From Clostridiaceae bacterium (GTDB taxonomy: Bacteria; Bacillota; Clostridia; TANB77; CAG-508): 32,512 nucleotides of DNA. The position numbers and the translations under genes were made by a program. Positions 1 to 7,674 of this stretch are shown piece after piece. The notes under the pieces were generated by a model that searched no databases, had not been told where the DNA came from, and was given only the letters and a program-made list of their open reading frames with translations. Within the stretch, counting starts at the first letter, position 1. Each line of letters begins with the position of its first letter. The stretch lies in assembly GCA_021771025.1 (NCBI GenBank), contig JAETPW010000007.1, positions 124,744-157,255 of the forward strand. Direction: 5' to 3'.

Positions 1-86
1 AAAAACCTTCGGTCCCTCACAAGGAGCCAGTTATCGGGTTTAAAGCTTGACACGGGTCTTAGGGAACTATCATACGCAAATGAATT
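1..86 (+). repeat. Dispersed ~100-bp structured repeat, copy 1 (cut by window edge)
   Basis: This stretch matches 21201-21310 in the same orientation and the complement of 10434-10529. Shared blocks include TTATCGGGTTT, a GACxCGGG block and AGGGAACT. The left end is lost at the window boundary. It lies just beyond the terminator of mutS2. It has no coding potential, and each copy can fold into two short stems (AAAACCC with GGGTTTT, and a GAC/GTC stem). The copies are diverged, so they are old or under structural rather than sequence constraint. Function unknown. Confidence 0.7.
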
Positions 87-124
87 AAAAAAGAAGTAGC
101 AAACACCTCACTTTGGAGCTACTT
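85..124 (-). terminator. Rho-independent terminator of mutS2
   Basis: Read on the minus strand, AAGTAGC pairs with GCTACTT around a 17-nt loop and is followed by CTTTTTTAA. It sits 35 bases past the mutS2 stop codon. Confidence 0.7.
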
Positions 125-158
125 TTGTGAAAAAGCTTTATCTACTAAATACTCAAGC

Positions 159-2573
159 TTAAGTTAATTCAACAACAGTAACTCCCATTTCTCCCTCACC
201 AAAAGTACCCATACGATACGACTTCACATGAGGATTTTTCTTCAAAAAAGAATGAATTCCTTGACGTAACTTTCCCGTTCCTTTCCCATGAACAATACGT
301 ACAGTCTGTAACTTAGCCAAACTGCAATCATCTAAGAACTTATCCACTACCATATTTGCTTCTTCAACTGTATACCCAATCACATTAATTTCCGTTTTTG
401 CTGTTTTTGCTTTAGAACCACTAGCATAATGTGTACTGATAGGCGTAGAAGAATGAGTAGAAGAAGAAGTGAGTTTTGCCGTAGTAGACGAAGAATCCGT
501 TGGTGCTAAATAACTAAGTGGAAGAGATAGCTTAATGTTTCCTACTTGAACCAAAGTATCTTTATTTTTACTAGATAAATTAGGAACAGAAAGAATCGTT
601 CCCTTTTGCCCCAAGGTAGACACCCAAACTTCATCTCCTAATTTCAGTTCTTTTACCGAAAGAGGGCTGTCGAGAGAAGAAGTAGTAGAAGGAAGAGAAG
701 GGGAAACATTTTTTATCGATTTACCTAATTCATTTCTAATCTGATTAATTGCTTTTTCCGCCTCTTTACTAGAAATGTTTTCCCATTGTTTTATTTCCTT
801 TAAAGCCCAAGAAGCTTCCTCTTTAGCTTCAAATAAGATTTCGCGAGCTTGCTCTTTTGCTTTTTGAATTCGTTCTTGTTCCTTTTCTTCTTGAAGATGA
901 GATTTATGTTCTAATTTTTGTTTCAAAGCAGTAATTTCTTTTAATTCTTCCTCAATTTGCCTTTTTTCCTGTTCTATTTTTTGTTTATCTTCATAAATTT
1001 GTTTCACTAAAGTTTCAAAATCCAAATCTTGTTTAGTTAAACGATTTTTTGCTTCTTCAATCAAAGTAGAAGAAAGACCCAATTTTTCACTAATCGCAAA
1101 AGCATTACTTTTTCCCGGAACGCCAATTACTAAGCGATAAGTAGGACTTAACGTTTCTAAATCAAATTCCACAGAAGCATTTTCAAAACCTTCTGTTTTC
1201 ATTGCATATTTTTTTAGTTCTTGATAATGAGTAGTGGCAAGGCAAAGCAAATTACGTTTTTGTAATTCATTCAGAATACTGATTGCTAAGCTAGCACCTT
1301 CAATGGGGTCAGTTCCAGAACCCAATTCGTCTACCAAAACTAGCGAATTTTCATTACATTCGGCTAAAATAGCGATGATATTTTTCAAATGAGAAGAAAA
1401 AGTACTAAGCGAATTTCCAATACTTTGATCATCTCCAATGTCAGCAAAAATAGAATCAAAAACAGCAAAAGACGACTGACTGCTAGCAGGAACAGCAAGG
1501 CCACTAGCTACCATTGCACTTAATAAACCAACTGTTTTTAACGTAACGGTTTTTCCACCAGTATTTGGACCAGTAATCACTAAGCAAGAATAAGATTTTC
1601 CTAAAGATAAAGAAATAGGTACAGCTTGTTTAGGATCAAGTAATGGGTGAATGGCCTGTTTTAAGATGATTTCTTTTTGGTTATTTAACTGAGGAATATT
1701 TCCCTGTATTTTTTTCGCATAATGAACTTTAGCAAAAATAAAATCCAATTGACCAATGATTTTTCTATTTTGTTTTAATTCCTCTTGATAAGGATAAAAA
1801 AGTTTTGATAACTCTTGAAGGATTTTTTCTATTTCTCTTTCTTCTTCGATTTTAAGTTGTTGCAATTCATTATTCCATTCAAAAACAGACATAGGTTCGA
1901 TAAAAACAGTAGAACCAGAACTGGAAATATCATGAACCAATCCTTTTACTTGGGAGCGATACTCTTCTTTGATCGGAATCACATAGCGCCCGTTTCGAGA
2001 GGTGATAACGCTTTCTTGAATATATTTGGCATATCCAGAAGAATGAATCATAGTAGTCAGTTTGTTTCTAATCGAATCAATTAAGTGGCGTTCTTTTTTA
2101 CGGATCGTCTGAAGCGTTTTTGAGGCAGAGTCATCAATGGTATTTTCATCAACAATACTTCTATCAATCGTTTGAATAATGTTAGGGTTAGTATATAGCT
2201 CTTCAAACAAGATTTCTAATTGTGGGAAACGGTGATGTACATCATCTTTAGGAAAAGCGTTTTTTAACTGTCCACCTAGCTTAAAAAGTTTAGTTAATTG
2301 GAGTAATGCCTCACAGGAAAGTACGCCATAGGTTTCTAACACAAGAAGAGAATGAGAAATATCAGCAATTGGTGAAAGGCTTGGCAGGTGATGATAAAGA
2401 GAAAGATCAATTGCTTCTTGTGTTTCTGCTAAACGCTTTTCCACTTCTGTTTGATCAGAAGAGGGAAGTAGCGATAGGCACAGGTTTTTTCCTTGTTCTG
2501 TTACACAAAAAAGGGAAAGTTCTTCTAAGATTTTTGAATATTCTAATTTTAGTAAATGATGTTGTAAATACAT
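159..2573 (-). CDS. mutS2: Endonuclease MutS2 (ribosome-associated / anti-recombination MutS paralogue)
   Basis: An 804-residue MutS2 of usual family length. The clamp/lever region is followed by an ABC-type ATPase with Walker A GPNTGGKT near residues 335-342 and Walker B LVLVDELGSGTDP near 410-422. Then come a long Glu/Lys-rich coiled coil (about 500-600), a KOW-like segment, and a C-terminal Smr nuclease domain with HGKGTGKLR near 760. It lacks the mismatch-recognition domain of MutS1. MutS2 proteins are known to act in suppression of recombination and in splitting collided ribosomes; which applies here is not visible. I chose the ATG at 2573 because AAGGAG lies 6 bases upstream; an in-frame TTG ten codons earlier has no such site. 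It is transcribed alone from a good promoter. Confidence 0.97.
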   Translation of the reverse strand: MYLQHHLLKLEYSKILEELSLFCVTEQGKNLCLSLLPSSDQTEVEKRLAETQEAIDLSLYHHLPSLSPIADISHSLLVLETYGVLSCEALLQLTKLFKLGGQLKNAFPKDDVHHRFPQLEILFEELYTNPNIIQTIDRSIVDENTIDDSASKTLQTIRKKERHLIDSIRNKLTTMIHSSGYAKYIQESVITSRNGRYVIPIKEEYRSQVKGLVHDISSSGSTVFIEPMSVFEWNNELQQLKIEEEREIEKILQELSKLFYPYQEELKQNRKIIGQLDFIFAKVHYAKKIQGNIPQLNNQKEIILKQAIHPLLDPKQAVPISLSLGKSYSCLVITGPNTGGKTVTLKTVGLLSAMVASGLAVPASSQSSFAVFDSIFADIGDDQSIGNSLSTFSSHLKNIIAILAECNENSLVLVDELGSGTDPIEGASLAISILNELQKRNLLCLATTHYQELKKYAMKTEGFENASVEFDLETLSPTYRLVIGVPGKSNAFAISEKLGLSSTLIEEAKNRLTKQDLDFETLVKQIYEDKQKIEQEKRQIEEELKEITALKQKLEHKSHLQEEKEQERIQKAKEQAREILFEAKEEASWALKEIKQWENISSKEAEKAINQIRNELGKSIKNVSPSLPSTTSSLDSPLSVKELKLGDEVWVSTLGQKGTILSVPNLSSKNKDTLVQVGNIKLSLPLSYLAPTDSSSTTAKLTSSSTHSSTPISTHYASGSKAKTAKTEINVIGYTVEEANMVVDKFLDDCSLAKLQTVRIVHGKGTGKLRQGIHSFLKKNPHVKSYRMGTFGEGEMGVTVVELT

Positions 2574-2600
2574 ATTATTCTCCTTATGGATAGGATTAAT

Positions 2601-2628
2601 CAAAGTAGTGGTGGAACCGCTAACTTTG
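2601..2628 (-). promoter_or_regulatory. Hairpin in the mutS2 5' leader
   Basis: CAAAGT and ACTTTG close a 28-nt hairpin with inner AG/CT and GG/CC pairs, 27 bases upstream of the mutS2 start and inside its predicted leader. The opposite strand reads GGTGGAACCGC, which resembles the T-box antiterminator core, but it points away from any gene it could control. Confidence 0.45.
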
Positions 2629-2651
2629 CCTATAGTAAAATTTGTAAAATC

Positions 2652-2680
2652 ATTATACTAAGAAAAAAAACAGAAGTCAA
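2652..2680 (-). promoter_or_regulatory. Promoter of mutS2
   Basis: On the minus strand TTGACT (2680-2675) and TATAAT (2657-2652) are separated by 17 bases, a near-consensus sigma-A promoter about 80 bases upstream of the start codon. Confidence 0.75.
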
Positions 2681-2802
2681 TCAAATGCGTATAAACTAAG
2701 GAAAAATGGGGATAATCATAAAAGAAAGAAGGAAAAATAACTTAAGCAAACAAAATAAAGAAAAAATTTTACTGAAAATACAAAAAAAATTTGTCAAAAT
2801 AG

Positions 2803-2832
2803 TTGACAAATGGGGAGCAAATGAGTTAAAAT
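2803..2832 (+). promoter_or_regulatory. Promoter of the tRNA-His/tRNA-Gln unit
   Basis: TTGACA at 2803-2808 and TAAAAT at 2827-2832, 18 bases apart, end 33 bases before the first tRNA. Confidence 0.7.
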
Positions 2833-2865
2833 ATATGAGTGCCAACCAAGAAAACACGTAACCAT

Positions 2866-2943
2866 GGTGGATGTGGCCTAGTTGGTTAAGGCGCCAGTTT
2901 GTGGCACTGGAGATCGTGGGTTCGAATCCCATCTTCCACCCCA
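2866..2943 (+). tRNA. tRNA-His (GTG)
   Basis: Complete cloverleaf. The anticodon stem CCAGT/ACTGG encloses loop TTGTGGC, giving anticodon GTG. The extra 5' G (-1) opposite C73, the identity element of tRNA-His, is present. The T arm is GTGGG-TTCGAAT-CCCAT and the CCA end is encoded. The acceptor stem has one T-T mismatch. Confidence 0.95.
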
Positions 2944-2956
2944 TTTTAAATTACAT

Positions 2957-3031
2957 TGGGCTGTAGCCAAGCGGTAAGGCACCAGACTTTGACTCTGGCA
3001 TGCGCTAGTTCGAATCTAGCCAGCCCAGCCA
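2957..3031 (+). tRNA. tRNA-Gln (TTG)
   Basis: Acceptor stem TGGGCTG/CAGCCCA is perfect. Anticodon stem CCAGA/TCTGG with loop CTTTGAC gives TTG. Discriminator G73 and an encoded CCA follow. It lies 13 bases after tRNA-His and is probably processed from one transcript. Confidence 0.95.
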
Positions 3032-3040
3032 TAGAAAATA

Positions 3041-3076
3041 GCGACTTTCAGTTTTTGAAAGTTGTTTATTTTTTTA
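3041..3076 (+). terminator. Terminator after the tRNA pair
   Basis: Stem GCGACTTTCA / TGAAAGTTGT (with G-U pairs) around loop GTTTT, followed by a T-rich tract, 9 bases after tRNA-Gln. Confidence 0.75.
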
Positions 3077-3139
3077 TATATCAAATTTATATAAATGATA
3101 TAGAACAATAGATATATTAACATATAAACGAGGTATTAC

Positions 3140-3769
3140 ATGAATTTACAAATAGCAAATGCAATATTTGGGTATATTAAAACATTATATGACACTAATA
3201 AAAAATTAATAAGTATATGTGGAATAGATGTCTGCTATCATAATATAGGAGATGATGAAAAATTGGTATTAGATATTATTCAAAACATTCCAAGACTTGT
3301 TCCATATTCTTTTAGTGTAAAAAAAGATTTACTATTTTTTAAAGATACAGATGGATTGTTAGAATATAGTAATGAGATAGCGTACTTAAGAGATAATTAT
3401 GATAAAATATTAGCTAATCATACTGAAACATTGAAGAAAATTAAAAGAATCAGAAATAAATATGAACATAAATTACACGATATTCAATATCAATCTTCTG
3501 GAAGTGGAACACATAATTTATTTAATATTGAATTTAAAGTAGAAAATTATAATGTTACCATATATGCAGGAGAATTGATTAAATTACTTAAAGATATAAA
3601 CATATTATTTGCTAAAATAGTACAAGATATAAGTATATATGCATACCAAAATGATAAGACAAATTATTTATACTATCAATGTATAACAAGATTTGATTTT
3701 ACAGATTTTAATGAAATTTATGAAAGTAATTTATTAAGAAAAATAGGAAAAATAATGAATAAATACTAA
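3140..3769 (+). CDS. HEPN-like protein (putative RNase/toxin-type), unknown family
   Basis: A 209-residue protein, mostly helical, with no signal peptide or membrane segment. Residues 105-110 read RNKYEH, an R-X4-H motif preceded by a basic helix (KKIKRIR) and preceded and followed by helices. This is the signature of HEPN domains, whose Arg/His pair forms an RNase site in many toxins and defence proteins. The start has GAGG 6 bases upstream. The gene is very AT-rich and lies directly after the tRNA terminator. It ends 13 bases before the AlbA_2/ATPase gene, so the two are one unit. Assignment rests on the motif and helical context only; many HEPN-like proteins are not toxins. Confidence 0.6.
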   Translation: MNLQIANAIFGYIKTLYDTNKKLISICGIDVCYHNIGDDEKLVLDIIQNIPRLVPYSFSVKKDLLFFKDTDGLLEYSNEIAYLRDNYDKILANHTETLKKIKRIRNKYEHKLHDIQYQSSGSGTHNLFNIEFKVENYNVTIYAGELIKLLKDINILFAKIVQDISIYAYQNDKTNYLYYQCITRFDFTDFNEIYESNLLRKIGKIMNKY

Positions 3770-3782
3770 TTGGAGGATTGAA

Positions 3783-5264
3783 ATGACGGAAAAAGAAGTT
3801 ATAGATGCAATAAAATATATGCAAAAATATCAAACTGAAACGGACAAGCTAGAAGCCAAAACAGCTGAAAAAGGTTGTCCACAAAAGTGTTATGATACAA
3901 TTTCTGCCTTTGCTAATAAGTATGGCGGAATTATAATATTCGGAATAAATGAGCATAATAATTTTATAGAGCAAGATGTATATGATGTAAATGATTTACA
4001 AAAGAAGATTACTGCATTATGTACTACTTCTCTTGAGCCTAAAATTAGACCAGAATTTCTAGCTGTTACGTATAATGGTAAAAAATTATTAGCAGTACAA
4101 ATAAATGAACTACCACAAAAAAAGAAACCATGCTATTATAAAAATGTAGGGATAAACAAAGGCTCATATATTAGAATTGGAGATTCAGATGAGCATATGA
4201 CTGATTATGAGATTTATAGTTTGCAAAGCTATGTTGATGGAATTGAAGAAGATTTGAGACCTATAAAAAGAGCAGAATTTGAAGACTTAAATCAAGAAAA
4301 GATTTCAAGTTATTTAAGTAATATAAAGAAAGATAAACCTAATCTTTCAAAGTTTTCTGATGAGAAAATATTAAAATTAAATGGAATTATAGAAAACAGT
4401 ACAGGCAAAATTAGACCTACTCTTGCAGGAATGATGGTATTTGGAGAATATCCACAAGGCTATTTACCACAACTTTTTATTGCTTGTGTAGTAGTGCCAG
4501 GAAGAAAACTTGGGGATATTGGAGAAATGGGACAAAGATTTGATGACAATAAAAGAGTTGAAGGAACTATTGAAGAAATGCTAGAAGAATCTTTATCTTT
4601 TGTTAGAAAAAATATTCCAGCAAGAGTTATTATTGATGATAATGGAAAAAGAGAAGATGTTCCTATTTATCCAATGAAAGCATTAAGAGAAGCAATAGCA
4701 AATGCACTTATTCATAGAGATTATAGTTCTAATACAGAAGGTGCATATATCTATTTAAGAATATTTGATGATAGAATAGAAATATTAAATCCTGGAGATT
4801 TGTATGGAAATAATAGATTAGAGAATTTAGGTACAGACAATATGCTTGAAGTTAGAAACAATACTATTATAAGGCTTTTAGAAGAAACTACTGATATTGT
4901 TGAAAACAGACATACAGGTATTGCTACAATGAGAGATGAAATGGAAAAAATGAATTTACCTGAGCCGGAATTTGAAGCATTAAGAGGAACTTTTAAAGTT
5001 ACATTTAGAAAAGAAAAAATAGAAGTAGTTGCACAGAATATTGTAAAAAAATGCACAGATAATTTCACAGATAATTTCACAGATAATGAGATAAAATTAT
5101 TGGAATTATTAAAAGTAAATCCTAATATAACTCAAGTAGAACTTTCAAATAAGTTAAATGTATCAAGAAGAACTATTTCTACTTTATTAGCTAATTTGAA
5201 GGAAAAAGGAAAAATTGAAAGAATAGGATCAGATAGAAAGGGATATTGGAATATATTAAAATAA
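3783..5264 (+). CDS. AlbA_2/Schlafen-type ATP-binding protein with C-terminal winged helix
   Basis: A 493-residue protein with the architecture often labelled 'putative transcriptional regulator' or 'RecG-like'. The N-terminal AlbA_2 (Schlafen-like) domain has E-rich LEAKTAEKG and AFANKYGGIIIFGINE near residues 42-57. A GHKL-type ATPase region follows, with ALREAIANALIHRDYS near 300-315 and a later glycine-rich segment. The C-terminal helix-turn-helix is about 437-493 (VELSNKLNVSRRTISTLL). A triplicated DNFT unit links the last two domains. GGAGG lies 6 bases before the ATG. Pairing with the HEPN-like gene upstream suggests a regulator/antitoxin or an effector in a defence module; that role is inference. 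Confidence 0.85.
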   Translation: MTEKEVIDAIKYMQKYQTETDKLEAKTAEKGCPQKCYDTISAFANKYGGIIIFGINEHNNFIEQDVYDVNDLQKKITALCTTSLEPKIRPEFLAVTYNGKKLLAVQINELPQKKKPCYYKNVGINKGSYIRIGDSDEHMTDYEIYSLQSYVDGIEEDLRPIKRAEFEDLNQEKISSYLSNIKKDKPNLSKFSDEKILKLNGIIENSTGKIRPTLAGMMVFGEYPQGYLPQLFIACVVVPGRKLGDIGEMGQRFDDNKRVEGTIEEMLEESLSFVRKNIPARVIIDDNGKREDVPIYPMKALREAIANALIHRDYSSNTEGAYIYLRIFDDRIEILNPGDLYGNNRLENLGTDNMLEVRNNTIIRLLEETTDIVENRHTGIATMRDEMEKMNLPEPEFEALRGTFKVTFRKEKIEVVAQNIVKKCTDNFTDNFTDNEIKLLELLKVNPNITQVELSNKLNVSRRTISTLLANLKEKGKIERIGSDRKGYWNILK

Positions 5265-5304
5265 AAATATTAATTATACATGAAATATGGTGTTAGAATT
5301 TAAA

Positions 5305-5422
5305 ATGGCAAAAAAATTTTAAAGCAGGACTGATTGAAGAAGAAAATTTAGTGGAAGAAGATTTTTATTTATTAAGTAAATTATGTGAAAGTCAAATTAA
5401 AAGAACAAAACAATCAATATAA
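5305..5422 (+). pseudogene. Small frameshifted gene relic
   Basis: The frame at 5324-5422 encodes a plausible acidic C-terminus (starts AGLIEEENLVEEDFYLL, ends RTKQSI). An ATG at 5305 (MAKKF) leads into it only if one A is removed from the A7 run at 5310-5316. No family recognised. The rest of 5265-5643 (379 bases) holds only the terminator at 5485 and the promoter at 5545. Confidence 0.3.
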
Positions 5423-5484
5423 ACCTATAAGAATTAAATCATATCCGTAAAATCCAAATTAATACAAAACAATGAATAAATAGT

Positions 5485-5513
5485 AAAAGGCAAGTAATCA
5501 CTATTTGCCTTTT
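5485..5513 (+). terminator. Possible bidirectional terminator
   Basis: AAAAGGCAA and TTGCCTTTT form a 9-bp stem around an 11-nt loop, with A and T runs on either side so it could act in both directions. Confidence 0.55.
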
Positions 5514-5544
5514 AACATGACTTATCACGATAGAATTTATACGG

Positions 5545-5573
5545 TTGTGTTTTTTCTCCTATTATGCTAAAAT
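5545..5573 (+). promoter_or_regulatory. Promoter of the 2-hydroxyacid dehydrogenase gene
   Basis: TTGTGT and TAAAAT with 17-base spacing, about 70 bases before the start codon at 5644. Confidence 0.45.
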
Positions 5574-5643
5574 TTTATTAGATAATAATAACTAAAAGAA
5601 GACATAAAACCAATAAACGTAGTATAGATTAAGAGGAGAAGAA

Positions 5644-6603
5644 ATGTTAAAACTATGTAGCATATCAAACAGTATAAATCGTGAAGCGGTAAAAATATTA
5701 AAAGAAAAAGAGATAAGTGTTGATGTATGGAAGGGAGAAAAGTCTCCTACAAAAGACGAACTAAAAAGATTAATTCAAATATATGATATCTTAATAATAG
5801 GAGTTAAGGAAAAAATAACAAAAGATATGATTACAGAGATAAGAAGTCCTAAAATTATTGGAACATTATCCATAGGATTAGACCATATAGACGAACAATG
5901 TTTACGATCAAATTTTATTCATGTCATTAATTGCCCAACAGCCAATACTATATCAGTTGCAGAGCATATTTTTGCTTTACTACTTGAAGCAAGCAAAAGG
6001 ATACAAGAAGCTAACGAATTGGTTATACAAGGAAAAGGAAATAGAAAGTTGTTAAGTACAAAACCAAATGAAATAACAGGAAAAACAATAGGATTAATCG
6101 GTGCAGGAAATATATCGAGAAAAATAGTAGATATGGCAAATATATTTAAAATGCCAATATTGTGCTACACACAACACCCAGATAATCATTTAGACCTCAA
6201 AGAAAAAGGAGTAAAATTCATTTGTCTTGATGAAGTATTACAAAATTCAGACATAATTAATATCAGCATACCACTAACCAATCAAACAAAAAACTTAATT
6301 TCAAGAGAAAAAATTCAGTTATTAAAAAAGAAATCAATATTGATCAATACGTCTAGAACCGAAATTACAGATATACAGGCGTTAATTGAATATGCAGATG
6401 AAAATCCTAATTTTTATTTAGGATTAGACATTGATATAGATCAATATTCAGAGTTATTAGCTAAAAGAAGAAAAAATGTGATTGTAACACCACATATTGC
6501 AGGTTATACAGAAGAAGCTACACAAAGGACTTTTATCGAATGTGCAGAAAATATAGTTAATTTTATAGAAAAAACAAGACAAGAAAATGATAGGATACAT
6601 TAA
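5644..6603 (+). CDS. D-isomer-specific 2-hydroxyacid dehydrogenase family protein
   Basis: A 319-residue NAD-dependent oxidoreductase of the PGDH/D-lactate dehydrogenase superfamily. The Rossmann loop reads GLIGAGNISRKI near 151-162, with Ser where the third Gly is usual. The catalytic Arg is in NTSR (about 238) and the catalytic His in TPHIAGYTEEA (about 284). The usual Glu of the GLDVFEEEP block is not evident; the corresponding stretch is GLDIDIDQY, so activity may differ from classic members. AGGAG precedes the ATG. Substrate unknown. It lies in the AT-rich accessory stretch with its own promoter. Confidence 0.85.
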   Translation: MLKLCSISNSINREAVKILKEKEISVDVWKGEKSPTKDELKRLIQIYDILIIGVKEKITKDMITEIRSPKIIGTLSIGLDHIDEQCLRSNFIHVINCPTANTISVAEHIFALLLEASKRIQEANELVIQGKGNRKLLSTKPNEITGKTIGLIGAGNISRKIVDMANIFKMPILCYTQHPDNHLDLKEKGVKFICLDEVLQNSDIINISIPLTNQTKNLISREKIQLLKKKSILINTSRTEITDIQALIEYADENPNFYLGLDIDIDQYSELLAKRRKNVIVTPHIAGYTEEATQRTFIECAENIVNFIEKTRQENDRIH

Positions 6604-6648
6604 TACCATCTAAGTGGTATTAAAAAAGAAAGATAAAAAGGGGAAACG

Positions 6649-7056
6649 ATGAAAGAAAAACAACCAATAGGAATAGAAGAATTACTAGCCAATTTAAGGC
6701 ATCAAAAAGGCTACACTTATTTAGAAGTAGCCACAAAACTAAACGATAGATCCATCACGGAAAAAACCGTTAAGAAATGGGAAAAAGGGCTAATTTATCC
6801 AGACTTAACGATAATCTATCAACTTTCCGAGTTATACCTTGTTTCTAGTGAAGAATTCTTACAAGCCAAACAAGTAAGTTTTACGCAAGGCTTTAATTCT
6901 ATTCATTTAGAGGGCATCAAATGGATTTGCTATTTTCTAGACATAACGCTAAAAGCATCTATAATCATGACTTATACTATACTATTTTTGTTACTTTTAG
7001 TTAGTTTTTTGGCTTTTACTTTTTTATGTTCTCAAGTCAATAAAAGTATGTTATAA
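6649..7056 (+). CDS. XRE-family HTH protein with C-terminal membrane segment
   Basis: A 135-residue protein. Residues about 9-68 form a Cro/C1-type helix-turn-helix (LLANLRHQKGYTYLEVATKL ... TVKKWEKG ... PDL). A hydrophobic segment near 103-130 (TYTILFLLLLVSFLAF) should anchor it in the membrane. AGGGGA lies a few bases before the ATG. HTH-plus-membrane proteins of this type are usually sensors or local regulators. A small hairpin (AATACCA/TGGTATT) at 6600-6619 lies between it and the dehydrogenase, so co-transcription is possible. Confidence 0.75.
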   Translation: MKEKQPIGIEELLANLRHQKGYTYLEVATKLNDRSITEKTVKKWEKGLIYPDLTIIYQLSELYLVSSEEFLQAKQVSFTQGFNSIHLEGIKWICYFLDITLKASIIMTYTILFLLLLVSFLAFTFLCSQVNKSML

Positions 7057-7182
7057 CGAATTAATCAAAATCAAACTACTACCATTAAACATACCAAAAC
7101 CTCCTAAATTTTTTTAAAACCTACTCTCATAGTATATCATAAAATGCTTAATATTACTATACTTTTAGGCCTAATTTATTAA

Positions 7183-7287
7183 CCAAATGTCCTGAAATGT
7201 TACTATTCACAGCCTGCTGAAAAGGGTAACCGTGAAATAATTTATGGACAAATGAATTATTTATTGCAAGGTAAAGGTCAAAAATAA
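7183..7287 (+). pseudogene. Possible C-terminal gene fragment
   Basis: An open frame after a stop at 7180 encodes about 34 residues (contains PAEKGNREIIYGQMNYLL) ending in TAA. It has no start site and no recognised family. It looks more protein-like than its surroundings, but this is a weak call. Otherwise 7057-7324 holds nothing I can support. Confidence 0.2.
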
Positions 7288-7324
7288 AGATGTTGATTAT
7301 TAGAGAATAATATAGTAAGATGAG

Positions 7325-7672
7325 TTAATTTCCAAATGGTATATTCAAAAATCTTGCTACAATAACAGTAGGAATGATCATTGGTAAGGTAAAGAGGAAT
7401 GTACATAAAGGAAACCAGTAAATTAAGTGCTTATTATCAATACTTATTTTTTTGTTATATTTTATCCAGATAGTAATACAACTAATAAATATAAAATGGC
7501 AAATTCCAGCTTCTACAAAGGGCACAAGTATAGCTAAAACATTAAAGTTTTTAGCTATACAGTTTTGAATGTTATTATCAAAATTACCTATTCCCAGTAT
7601 TAATTCAAATATAAGCAAAGATGAAAAATAGGAAAAGATGAGTAAAATTTTGTTTCTTATTTTTGTACACAT
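7325..7672 (-). CDS. Small multi-span membrane protein, unknown
   Basis: A 115-residue protein with three or four hydrophobic segments (for example ILLIFSYFSSLLIFELILGI near the N-terminus and FPLCTFLFTLPMIIPTVIVA near the C-terminus). The ATG at 7672 follows GGGAGGA, which lies inside the last codons of the gene before it. The gap between the two genes is 2 bases, so translation is probably coupled. Its companion is the zinc-ribbon protein; an immunity or membrane-anchor role is possible but not shown. Confidence 0.6.
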   Translation of the reverse strand: MCTKIRNKILLIFSYFSSLLIFELILGIGNFDNNIQNCIAKNFNVLAILVPFVEAGICHFIFISCITIWIKYNKKISIDNKHLIYWFPLCTFLFTLPMIIPTVIVARFLNIPFGN

Positions 7673-7674
7673 AT

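Noticed and set aside
2601..2628. T-box antiterminator-like GGTGGAACCGC on the plus strand
   Set aside because: No Stem I or AGAGA-type elements precede it (that sequence is mutS2 coding), and no plus-strand gene follows before the tRNAs, which have their own promoter. It is listed only as a hairpin of the mutS2 leader.
2696..2944. 82-residue minus-strand frame across the tRNA-His gene
   Set aside because: It overlaps a certain tRNA on the other strand and has the composition of noncoding AT-rich DNA.
2957..3031. tRNA-Gln 3' end as an integration (att) site
   Set aside because: I found no second copy of the tRNA 3' end downstream in the window and no integrase; the island idea rests only on composition and content.
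6600..6619. AATACCA/TGGTATT hairpin as a terminator after the dehydrogenase gene
   Set aside because: It is followed by an A-run, not a T-run, so it would not terminate on the plus strand.
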